The notes below the pieces were generated by a model. It saw nothing but the letters and a program-made list of their open reading frames with translations. It did not search any database and was not told the origin of the DNA. A program made the translations under genes and the position numbers. Shown here piece by piece: positions 1 to 6,219 of a DNA stretch of 10,091 bases; the stretch's first letter is position 1; each line of letters opens with the position of its first letter. This DNA is from CAVOBC01 sp963693635 (GTDB taxonomy: Bacteria; Pseudomonadota; Gammaproteobacteria; Pseudomonadales; Azotimanducaceae). The stretch covers positions 1 to 10,091 of the forward strand of contig CAVOBC010000158.1 of NCBI GenBank assembly GCA_963693635.1, given 5' to 3'.

Positions 1-874
1 CCGCACCGAGCAGGCCAACTGCGACCGACGCCATCGTCGTCACCAGCATCCAGCTCATGCCGATCCACTTCGCCGTCGCCATGCGTTCAGGCGACGCGAT
101 CGCCATGAATCGCACCAGCACGTGCGGCTGACCAAAGTACCCCAGGCCCCACGCTAACAGACTGAGAATGCCAAGTGCGGACAAGGAGGCCGGCACAAGA
201 TCCAGATGGCGGTCGCTGACGCCACCAAGCGCCGACATCGTCGCGGCCGCGCCGCCAAGGTCTGCGAGCATGACGAGTGGCACGACCACGAGCGCCAGCA
301 ACATCAGCAGGCCCTGCACGACGTCGGTCCATGTCACCGCAAGAAAGCCGCCAACTGCCGTGTAGGCCACGATGACTAACCCACCGACGAAGAGCCCGGT
401 CAGATAGTCCATGCCGAACGTCGTTGAAAATAGCTTCGCGCCGGCGACGAGGCCCGCCGCGGCGTAGAACGCAAAAAAAAGCAGGATCACGATCGCCGAA
501 GCCAGCCGGAGCAACCGGCTGTCGTCATTGAAACGCGCTTCCAGATAATCAGGCAGCGTGACGGCGTCGAGCGCGAAAGTCCGTTCACGCAGCGGCCGAG
601 CCACCCATTGCCAGTTGCAAAAAGCGCCGGCAAGGAGGCCAATGACAATCCAGGCCTCTGATAAGCCGGACACGTACACAGCACCCGGCAGGCCCAGCAA
701 CAGCCAACCACTCATGTCCGACGCGCCGGCACTCAGCGCTGTGGCGAGCGGGCCAAGTCGCCGTCCGCCCAGCAGGTAGTCACCCAGATCGTGGGTCTGC
801 CGAAAGGCTACTGCCCCAATCACAAGCAGCAGGCCAAGGTAGCCAAGGAATGTCAGAAGCGTTGGAAGCGGCAT
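1..874 (-). CDS. putP: Sodium/proline symporter PutP (N-terminal part, runs off left edge)
   Basis: Inner-membrane Na+/L-proline symporter of the SSS (solute:sodium symporter) family, which imports proline as nutrient or osmoprotectant. The frame is open from the ATG at 874 to the left edge, 291 codons out of roughly 490 usual for PutP, and is strongly hydrophobic with several membrane segments. Family signatures visible: LLGGRRLGP near residues 34-42, SAGASDMSGW at 48-57 with Asp53 (equivalent to the Na+-site Asp55 of E. coli PutP), AVTWTDVVQ with Asp184 (equivalent to Asp187), and WGLGYFGQPH, the most typical PutP stretch. The C-terminal Na+-site Ser/Thr lie outside the window. The start is fixed by an in-frame TAG 27 nt upstream (899-901); no strong Shine-Dalgarno is seen, so translation may be coupled to the small gene ending at 915, 40 nt upstream. 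The symporter assignment is firm; proline as substrate is inferred from the close match to PutP. Confidence 0.93.
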   Translation of the reverse strand, partial: MPLPTLLTFLGYLGLLLVIGAVAFRQTHDLGDYLLGGRRLGPLATALSAGASDMSGWLLLGLPGAVYVSGLSEAWIVIGLLAGAFCNWQWVARPLRERTFALDAVTLPDYLEARFNDDSRLLRLASAIVILLFFAFYAAAGLVAGAKLFSTTFGMDYLTGLFVGGLVIVAYTAVGGFLAVTWTDVVQGLLMLLALVVVPLVMLADLGGAAATMSALGGVSDRHLDLVPASLSALGILSLLAWGLGYFGQPHVLVRFMAIASPERMATAKWIGMSWMLVTTMASVAVGLLGA

Positions 875-914
875 CAGAATGCGTATCCGGACGCCTGGCT
901 ACCGATCATGGGGA

Positions 915-1094
915 TCAGCTTGAACGGCGATCGTCACCGGACCGCCGTGGCCTCTTTTCCGTCACGATGCGTTCAGCACTGCGCCGCTCGGTCGATGCGC
1001 GACGGCGATCATTGTCGTCGTCCCCACACTCAACGTTCTCCCGGTCACGGTCTGGCTGCTCGGTTGAATTCTCGTCTGGATCTTTGTCACTCAT
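915..1094 (-). CDS. Small charged hypothetical protein (59 aa) upstream of putP
   Basis: A short frame with ATG at 1094 and TGA at 915-917. AGGA lies five bases before the ATG, a well-placed ribosome binding site. The product starts MSDKDPDENS, has an acidic first half (CGDDDND) and an arginine-rich second half with RRRASTERRSAER and a C-terminal SGDDRRSS. There is no hydrophobic segment, so it should be a soluble, probably disordered cytoplasmic protein. Arginine-rich tails ending in a DRR motif recur in small uncharacterised gammaproteobacterial proteins; I do not recognise a named family. It lies 40 nt before putP in the same direction and would be cotranscribed with it. The plus-strand frames over the same bases look like shadows. 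Reality of the gene is supported mainly by the ribosome binding site, its position and the non-random composition. Confidence 0.55.
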   Translation of the reverse strand: MSDKDPDENSTEQPDRDRENVECGDDDNDRRRASTERRSAERIVTEKRPRRSGDDRRSS

Positions 1095-1135
1095 ACGGGT
1101 CCTGGATGAGCCACCTCGCCTGTTCTCGATCCTCT

Positions 1136-1165
1136 AAACTAGAAGAAACGTGACGCCAGTGTCAA
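1136..1165 (-). promoter_or_regulatory. Candidate sigma-70 promoter for the small gene and putP
   Basis: Read on the minus strand, a perfect TTGACA -35 box (1160-1165) is followed after 18 nt by TAGTTT (1136-1141; CTAGTT at 17 nt). The -10 is weak, three of six matches. Transcription would start about 35 nt before the ATG at 1094. A 10-bp palindrome, GTTGATCAAC at 1172-1181, lies directly upstream of the -35 box and could be an operator or activator site; no regulator can be named. Confidence 0.35.
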
Positions 1166-1198
1166 CGTGATGTTGATCAACGCTTGACCAGAGGTATG

Positions 1199-2053
1199 TC
1201 AGACGCCACTGGTGCCTGCCAGCACGTCGGCTTCTGGATCGTGCTCGCTGGTCATCTGATCCGCTCGCATGCCGTCGCCGGCGGACCCACCGGTCCCGTC
1301 CGTCTCGTCGATTCCAGCCTTCAGGTCCCGAATCGTCTGGGTCAGTTGAATGATCCCCTCGTGGTGCTTGCCGGCCTGGTTGTTCTTGACGAGTTCGCCC
1401 ATTGCGAGCTGATAATAGTGCAGGCCCAGCGACAGATTGCCCTGACCCAAGTTGTGTTTGCCCTGAAAGATGAGACCATCGACCATGACTTTGAGGTTTA
1501 TTTCATGCAACGAACGAATGAACTTCATAGCATCGGCCTTGCCGATCACGCCGCCGCGGTGTTGCTGCAAAATGAACTCCTTCAGGATCTTGAGCGCCCG
1601 CTGGGTATCTTTCAGTTGCTCGCCGATGCTGCCGCTCGACCTACCCTGCGCGTATTCACCGGTTTTGTCGAAAGCGCGCTCAAGCGTGGCCATGTCCTGC
1701 GACCGCCGGCGGATGTCCAGGTTGTGGATATCGAGTTCACCCGCCTTGTCGAGATGAAGACGGATGTTTCTGAACACCAGGCCGATTAGCGCCACGGCGA
1801 CTTCACTCTCCGGCAGCACCTCCAGAATGAACGTCAGATCCCGGGCACGATCCCGATGCAAAGCAGACCGCCGCGCGCGCTCGATACGCATGGTCTCTGC
1901 CCGATGAGCCCCGTAAGCGATGACGATCAGGAGTGCGATGCCACCCAATACGAGGCTGGTGAAGAATGTGCCTGACATGAAGAGATTCCCGTCTGTGTCT
2001 TCAGTGTAGACAAAGCCCGCGAGGCCGCTTTTGGTGCTTGACCTGTTACCCAT
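1199..2053 (-). CDS. Conserved-looking single-pass membrane protein of unknown function (284 aa)
   Basis: I do not recognise a named family. The ATG at 2053 is preceded by AGGGA four bases upstream. One membrane helix is visible at about residues 29-47 (SLVLGGIALLIVIAY), followed by a basic stretch (HRAETMRIERARRSALHRDRAR), so the long C-terminal part should face the cytoplasm. The body is amphipathic and probably helical, with SEVAVALIGLVFRNIRLHLDK, a long basic/amphipathic middle, and LSLGLHYYQLAMGELVK, which reads like a TPR-type helix pair. The last 35 residues (DETDGTGGSAGDGM onward) are acidic and low-complexity. ATG 1978 (residue 26, just before the membrane helix) is an alternative start; it has GGGA about eight bases upstream and would clear the divergent tRNA promoter that overlaps the first start. 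It is divergent from the tRNA-Glu gene and upstream of the putP block. Confidence 0.8.
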   Translation of the reverse strand: MGNRSSTKSGLAGFVYTEDTDGNLFMSGTFFTSLVLGGIALLIVIAYGAHRAETMRIERARRSALHRDRARDLTFILEVLPESEVAVALIGLVFRNIRLHLDKAGELDIHNLDIRRRSQDMATLERAFDKTGEYAQGRSSGSIGEQLKDTQRALKILKEFILQQHRGGVIGKADAMKFIRSLHEINLKVMVDGLIFQGKHNLGQGNLSLGLHYYQLAMGELVKNNQAGKHHEGIIQLTQTIRDLKAGIDETDGTGGSAGDGMRADQMTSEHDPEADVLAGTSGV

Positions 2054-2066
2054 CGGTCCCTAGAAT
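2038..2066 (+). promoter_or_regulatory. Promoter of tRNA-Glu, overlapping the divergent gene start
   Basis: TTGACC at 2038-2043, a 17-nt spacer, and TAGAAT at 2061-2066 make a strong sigma-70 promoter. The expected transcription start is about 2073, six bases before the mature tRNA. The bases behind the -10 are TCGCGCC, a GC-rich discriminator as known for stringently controlled stable-RNA promoters. The -35 box lies inside the first codons of the minus-strand gene and the spacer contains its ATG. Confidence 0.75.
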
Positions 2067-2078
2067 TCGCGCCTTCCT

Positions 2079-2154
<76 letters not shown>

Positions 2155-2290
2155 AATCGGGTATGGTGGCTTTGCATCAGTGCCGATGACCAACCGGACC
2201 GACGGCCGAAAACCGGCATTGAACGTCCGGCACAGCAGCAAGCTGAAACGCAAAAGCGTTGTAAACTGCATGTTGTAGTGAGGTCGAAGA

Positions 2291-2366
2291 GCGGGAATAG
2301 CTCAGTTGGTAGAGCACAACCTTGCCAAGGTTGGGGTCGCGAGTTCGAATCTCGTTTCCCGCTCCA
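2291..2366 (+). tRNA. tRNA-Gly (anticodon GCC)
   Basis: A 76-nt cloverleaf with encoded CCA. The acceptor stem GCGGGAA pairs with TTCCCGC (2356-2362), followed by discriminator T and CCA. The anticodon arm CAACC-TTGCCAA-GGTTG gives anticodon GCC. The T arm has the standard GTTCGAATC loop. The 136 nt between it and tRNA-Glu contain a GC-rich inverted repeat (CCGGAC at 2194-2199 with GTCCGG at 2225-2230) without a T run, and no convincing promoter, so both tRNAs may come from one transcript. The 3' end of a tRNA is a common integration target, and the DNA behind it does look rearranged. Confidence 0.97.
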
Positions 2367-2429
2367 TTTTCATTGGCCTGAAGCGCCTTTCTCTGTTTCC
2401 AAGTTTGGGCCAGTGCCAGATTTGTGCCA

Positions 2430-2489
2430 GTGGTTCCGCGTACCTATATGTGGTTCTGAGTACCTATATGTGGTTCTGAGTACCTATAT
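2430..2489 (+). repeat. Three tandem copies of a 20-bp repeat behind tRNA-Gly
   Basis: Units 2430-2449, 2450-2469 and 2470-2489 follow GTGGTTC[C/T]G[C/A]GTACCTATAT. The last two are identical and the first differs at two bases. The block is AT-richer than its surroundings. It starts 64 nt after the tRNA-Gly CCA, preceded by a GTGCCAG doublet (2413-2419 and 2425-2431). Short direct repeats just behind a tRNA 3' end are often found at integration sites of tyrosine-recombinase islands; here no integrase is visible, so that role is only an inference. Confidence 0.8.
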
Positions 2490-2720
2490 AGAGGTGCAGC
2501 AGAAGCCTACATCGCACTCGACTGCGTAACCCTCACCTACAACGAAAAACGGTACCAGCACGGACCCGAGGATCAGCATCCTCTATGGCTGAACAGGGGG
2601 AGCAAACAATGGTGGTCTGTGCCAGAGGCAGCGGAGTGGGTTAGGTCGTCTGGGTTTCCCCGATACGGGGTGCCGACTAGGAACCGGAGTGAGGTTTTGG
2701 GTCAGTGTTTGCTGGCTTGA
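2460..2720 (+). other. Open frame without start codon; possible gene remnant
   Basis: The stretch 2367-2828 holds no intact gene. In one plus frame it is open from a stop at 2457-2459 to TGA at 2718-2720, about 86 codons, with a protein-like translation: AAEAYIALDCVTLTYNEKRY, a polar middle, then QWWSVPEAAEWVRSSGF and a tail ending SEVLGQCLLA. The segment VPEAAEWVRSSG resembles a helix-turn-helix style helix pair, but I recognise no family. There is no ATG; a GTG at 2619 would leave only a short peptide. The 5' end of the frame runs into the 20-bp repeats. It could be the tail of a decayed mobile-element gene or chance. Confidence 0.25.
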
Positions 2721-2828
2721 AACCGCGCAAATAAAGCCTCGGGTGCCCGGTGATAGACCAGAGCCTCATCACCTTCCTACCTGGCAAAAGACACTTGCGC
2801 ATCGATCGCCCGGTCCACTTCAGAACTG

Positions 2829-3161
2829 CGTGATCGCCCCGTGATCTCAATTAGTGGGGACGGGGGCTTCGGGCAGCACCTCGCTGAGTTCACGACTGCT
2901 GTGAAGTACCCGATGAACATCACCCACGTGCTGCTAAACAATCAGCAGCTGGGGAAGATATCGAAAGCGCAACGCGCCGGGGAATGGGACGTTTGGCAGA
3001 CCGACCTGCACAATCCCAACTTTGCGAGCTACGCCCGCCTCTGTGGCGGCATGGGGACCCGGGTCGACGCCACTGACAAGCTGGCCGATGCGCTAACCAC
3101 AGCGTTCAATCACGACGGGCCCTCGCTGGTCGAGATCATGTGTGATGCCGATCTGATCTGA
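2829..3161 (+). pseudogene. C-terminal fragment of a thiamine-diphosphate enzyme (pyruvate oxidase/acetolactate synthase superfamily)
   Basis: About 110 codons match only the last part of the C-terminal TPP-binding domain of roughly 550-residue enzymes such as PoxB or acetolactate-synthase-like proteins. The diphosphate/Mg-binding motif is visible as GDGGFGQ, then 24 residues after GDG the Asn pair NN (VLLNNQQLGKIS), followed by QRAGEWDVWQTDLHNPNFA and a normal end GPSLVEIMCDADLI. Homology-like sequence begins around DRPVISIS (2829); a GTG at 2841 is a formal start but would lie inside the beta strand before GDG. The N-terminal PYR domain and the middle domain are absent. Upstream bases stay in frame to a stop at 2754-2756 but do not read like the family. 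The fragment cannot be an active enzyme. It is convergent with the hydroxylase gene and overlaps its 3' end by 52 nt. Confidence 0.8.
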
Positions 3162-4042
3162 CTTGTTGCGTTGAACTCATCAGTCAACTCGCCCGCGATA
3201 CCAAACTGCAGCGCCTGCGGTGGGCCCGCGCCAAGCCAGGTGCCAGACGCGCGGTCCCAGACAGCGAGACACGTGCCGAGGTTGGCATGACCATGACGTT
3301 TGCTGTGATGCAGTTGGTGCTGTGAAGGACTGATGAACCAGCGTTCGAGCGGACCGAACGACAGCCATACATGGCTGTGACGAAGATTTGCGCCGGCAAG
3401 ATTGAACAGGAAGCCGGCAACGCCCACGCCAAGGACATCAAACGTCGTGAGTTGGCGCCCAAAGAACCAGATGAAGGCCCCGCTCACCAGGCCAAAGACA
3501 ACAAGCGCCCGACCGAAATAGAGCGCGCTCTCTATCGGGTGCACCCGATAGATCGTCAAGGGTGTCAGGGTCGTGGTGTCGTGGTGCAGCCGGTGAAAGC
3601 GCCACAGCACGGGCAGGTTGTGCATGCTCTTGTGGAGCAGAAAACGCGAGAGATCCTCCGCCAGGAAGAACACAAGGCCATAGAATCCAGCGATCACGAG
3701 ACCCGGCAGTACAATGTCAGGTGCATCGCCCAGGTGGTCCTGCAGAATTCCGCCAACGACCAGCGTCATCGCAAGATGGCCGCCCAGAATCGGCAAAAGG
3801 ATCAACGCCCGCATCGCGTTGTTAAAGAAAAGCAGTGCGAGGTCTTCGCCTGTCTCGCGTGTGATCCAGTATTCGCGCGCGAAGAGCGCTGACAACTGGC
3901 GCCGCAGGTTCCACTCACCCCTCTGGCGCGCTGTCGCCAGACTGGCAAGGAGGAGAGAGCTGACAATTGCGCCCCAGAACAATCGTCTGGACGGATCGGC
4001 AACGACCGTAACTGGCTCGAGCAGGTCAGCGAAGCTGAACAC
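3110..4042 (-). CDS. Membrane di-iron fatty acid hydroxylase / sterol desaturase family protein (last gene of Fur operon)
   Basis: Integral-membrane non-haem di-iron oxygenase of the fatty-acid hydroxylase superfamily, acting on lipids or other hydrophobic substrates with O2. The start is taken as GTG 4042, forming TAGTG with the receptor stop (one-base overlap). This gives VFSFADLLEPVTVVADPSRR, the usual N-terminus of this subfamily, and 310 residues; the frame continues further upstream only inside the receptor gene. His motifs are HKSMH (137-141), HRLHH (150-154), HSH near 222-224, and HQLHH (242-246) plus H250/H252, with LAVWDRASGTW at 259-269 matching the family's WD..FGT signature. Hydrophobic segments lie near 22-38, 68-100, 110-128 and 173-218. 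The recognisable sequence stops at about residue 291 (TDEFN); the last 18 or so codons are antisense to the thiamine-enzyme remnant, so the natural C-terminus has probably been lost. No terminator is seen. Substrate is unknown. Confidence 0.85.
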   Translation of the reverse strand: MFSFADLLEPVTVVADPSRRLFWGAIVSSLLLASLATARQRGEWNLRRQLSALFAREYWITRETGEDLALLFFNNAMRALILLPILGGHLAMTLVVGGILQDHLGDAPDIVLPGLVIAGFYGLVFFLAEDLSRFLLHKSMHNLPVLWRFHRLHHDTTTLTPLTIYRVHPIESALYFGRALVVFGLVSGAFIWFFGRQLTTFDVLGVGVAGFLFNLAGANLRHSHVWLSFGPLERWFISPSQHQLHHSKRHGHANLGTCLAVWDRASGTWLGAGPPQALQFGIAGELTDEFNATSQIRSASHMISTSEGPS

Positions 4043-6219
4043 TAGAAGTCGTACTTGATGCGCATCACAACAGATCGAGGACGCATGGGTCTCGCACCCA
4101 GGGGACGGTGCGAAACGATCACCGCCTCGTTCGTCAGGTTCTGAACCATGAGTTGCAATATGACTGCCTCGGTCGCGCGCATACGCACAGATGCATCGAG
4201 CGTCAAATGGCCGTCCGTGTGTAATGCGGCCGACACGGACCCCTGTCCCGGCGCCTCGCGCATCTCGGACACACCCTTGACCACGACGGAAGTGTCCCAC
4301 CGCCCGGCCGAAACCAACGCTTGCAGGCGTCCCGTGTGTCGCGGCAGATAGGGTAATTCATCACCCTTTCGCACGAGTCCCCACTGCGAGAAGCCGGACA
4401 GGAATGTCGTCTGAAAAGCAGAATCGGTGTAGGTATAGGCGAAGGAGAGTTCGAGTTCGCTCAGCCCCAACGGCAACGTCGCCGAACCGCTGAGTTCTGC
4501 ACCATGCACATCGATACCACCGCCATTGAACTCATCGCCCGCCGCACAACCCACATCACTAACGCGGCAGCGTCCCAACAGGTTGTCATAGTCACTGCTA
4601 AACGCGATCAACGTGAAATCGCTTGTGTCGCCGGTGAACCGGACGCCAAACTCCAGATTGAGACTCTCCTCTGGCGACACGCCGCTGTCCCCCGGGCCGG
4701 CCGGCGCAAAGCCGTGGTACGCGCCCGCAAGGACGGCCAGGCGATCGGTCACCCGCCACAGCAGCCCTGCACCTGGTGCCACGACGCTCTGGTTGGTCCG
4801 CACGGCAGAGCCTTCAATGTAGTCATCCACAGCACCACGAATGCGCTCCATGCGCGCACCAAGGGTCACCGTCAGGTCACGCCATGAGATCTCGTCAACG
4901 ACGTGTGCCGCTAACGCCGCCGACTCCGCGTGATTCAACACCTTGGCCGGACGCCACAAACCGTCTTCCACCAGTTGACCGGCCCGCATCAGGTAACCAC
5001 CCGGGATGTGCGCACGGTTGACCTCGTCATAGTGATAGCGAATTGCAGCCGTCAAATCGTGACTCAGCAAACCGTGCTGCCACCGATAAGACATCGTTAC
5101 CTGTGCACCGGACGACTCGTACTCACGCTGGTTATTGGTCACATCAAAGGTATCGCTCGCGCTGCCAGTGGAGTCTGCCTGGCCGGTGAGCAACGCATAT
5201 TCGCTCAGAAATCGTGTGGGTTCGGTCAGAACAGCAAGCAAGGCCGGACCCGCAAAGAAACCATCCAGCTTGTTCCAGCCGCGATCAAACGCGTGCCAGT
5301 AGCCCTTGGCGTTCACGCGCAACGAGTCGCCAATCCGGGCCCCATAGATTCCCTCTACGCTAACGCGTTCTGATAGGAAACGGGCTTGCGACGATGCGCC
5401 GTAGCGCCGGTTTGGTGAACGGTCAAAATCGAGGTCGGCAAGGCCCAGGTAGGTCTCATCGGCATCTTCGTCGGCGTAGCCCAACTTGACGATTGCCCGC
5501 TGCGCCACCGTCGTCCCGAAGTCGCGGCGCAGCTTGAGATTGATCTCGCGGCGTTCAAATCCTGTACCGCCCCCGGTGTCCAGATCCTTGAAGCCGTCAC
5601 TGCCGTACGTCAGAACCTCTGCAAGCACACCGGTGTCACCAACGGTGTTGCCGAGGCTGCCTTCGAGCTTGTAGAAGCGGTCGTTGCCCATACTCACATC
5701 AACCGCACCCGCAAAGGTCGATGGCGCGTCCCGCGTGACGAAGTTGATAGACCCGCCCACTGTGTTCGGGCCATTGACGATGGCGGCCGGGCCCTTGAGC
5801 ACCTCCACCGCGTCCATGCGACTGACGTTGGGGACGTAATACGCAGCCGGCGCTGAATAAGGTGCCGGCGTCACGAGCATGCCGTCTTCCATGATCGTGA
5901 TCTTCTGACTGCGCTCTGCGGATGCGCCGCGAATCCCGATGTTGGGCCGCAGTCCGAAACCGTCTTCCTCTCGCACATAGACCCCGGGCACCGCGCTCAC
6001 GACCTGGTTGAGATCCACGTGGTCATGTTGATCCATCGCCTCGCTGTCGATCACAGCGCCAGACCCGGCCACCTGATGCAGGTCGCCTGCGCTGCCAATG
6101 ACGACCACCTCATCGATGTCGTCCACCCGGTCTTCCGCCGCGGCGACGTCTTGTGTCAGGACGAGTAACCCAAAAAGCACGTGGATGACCGCTACGTGGT
6201 ATGGCATTCGATTAGTCAT
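4042..6219 (-). CDS. TonB-dependent outer-membrane receptor, FecA-like
   Basis: Outer-membrane gated barrel importing a ferric complex with energy from TonB-ExbB-ExbD. From ATG 6219 it has 725 residues: a signal peptide of about 28 residues (VLFGLLVLTQDVAAA, cleavage before ED), a TonB box EVVVIGSA at about 37-44, and the plug domain to about 165. The plug carries LNQVVSAVPGVYVREEDG, LRPNIGIRGASAERSQ, EDGMLVTPAPYSAPAAYYVP, VEVLKGPAAIVNGPNTVGGS and INFVTRD. This plug is typical of the Fe(3+)-dicitrate receptor (FecA/COG4772) group. The rest is a beta barrel with Tyr/Phe-rich strands, ending MRIKYDF with the C-terminal Phe needed for insertion. ATG 6219 overlaps the imelysin stop (ATGACTAA, eight bases); ATG 6267 would add 16 residues inside the imelysin gene, and ATG 6207 would also leave a usable signal peptide. 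There is no N-terminal signalling extension, so it does not act as a FecR/FecI-type transducer. The ligand is not known; ferric citrate-like chelates are possible. Confidence 0.92.
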   Translation of the reverse strand: MTNRMPYHVAVIHVLFGLLVLTQDVAAAEDRVDDIDEVVVIGSAGDLHQVAGSGAVIDSEAMDQHDHVDLNQVVSAVPGVYVREEDGFGLRPNIGIRGASAERSQKITIMEDGMLVTPAPYSAPAAYYVPNVSRMDAVEVLKGPAAIVNGPNTVGGSINFVTRDAPSTFAGAVDVSMGNDRFYKLEGSLGNTVGDTGVLAEVLTYGSDGFKDLDTGGGTGFERREINLKLRRDFGTTVAQRAIVKLGYADEDADETYLGLADLDFDRSPNRRYGASSQARFLSERVSVEGIYGARIGDSLRVNAKGYWHAFDRGWNKLDGFFAGPALLAVLTEPTRFLSEYALLTGQADSTGSASDTFDVTNNQREYESSGAQVTMSYRWQHGLLSHDLTAAIRYHYDEVNRAHIPGGYLMRAGQLVEDGLWRPAKVLNHAESAALAAHVVDEISWRDLTVTLGARMERIRGAVDDYIEGSAVRTNQSVVAPGAGLLWRVTDRLAVLAGAYHGFAPAGPGDSGVSPEESLNLEFGVRFTGDTSDFTLIAFSSDYDNLLGRCRVSDVGCAAGDEFNGGGIDVHGAELSGSATLPLGLSELELSFAYTYTDSAFQTTFLSGFSQWGLVRKGDELPYLPRHTGRLQALVSAGRWDTSVVVKGVSEMREAPGQGSVSAALHTDGHLTLDASVRMRATEAVILQLMVQNLTNEAVIVSHRPLGARPMRPRSVVMRIKYDF

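Noticed and set aside
1184..1789. Plus-strand frame of 201 codons antisense to the membrane protein
   Set aside because: The opposite strand has a membrane helix, a ribosome binding site and natural composition; this frame is its mirror image.
2194..2230. Rho-independent terminator behind tRNA-Glu
   Set aside because: An inverted repeat CCGGAC/GTCCGG is present, but no T run follows.
2430..2489. CRISPR array
   Set aside because: The 20-bp units adjoin with no spacers between them, and no cas gene is present.
2278..2529. Plus-strand frame of 83 codons with GNSSVGRAQPCQGWG
   Set aside because: It is the translation of the tRNA-Gly gene, a well-known spurious protein.
2658..2670. Hairpin CCCCG-ATA-CGGGG as a terminator
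   Set aside because: A five-base stem with a three-base loop and no T run is too weak.
4043..4300. N-terminal extension of the hydroxylase frame up to ATG 4300
   Set aside because: These 86 codons lie wholly inside the receptor gene in another frame and do not resemble the family; GTG 4042 gives the typical N-terminus.
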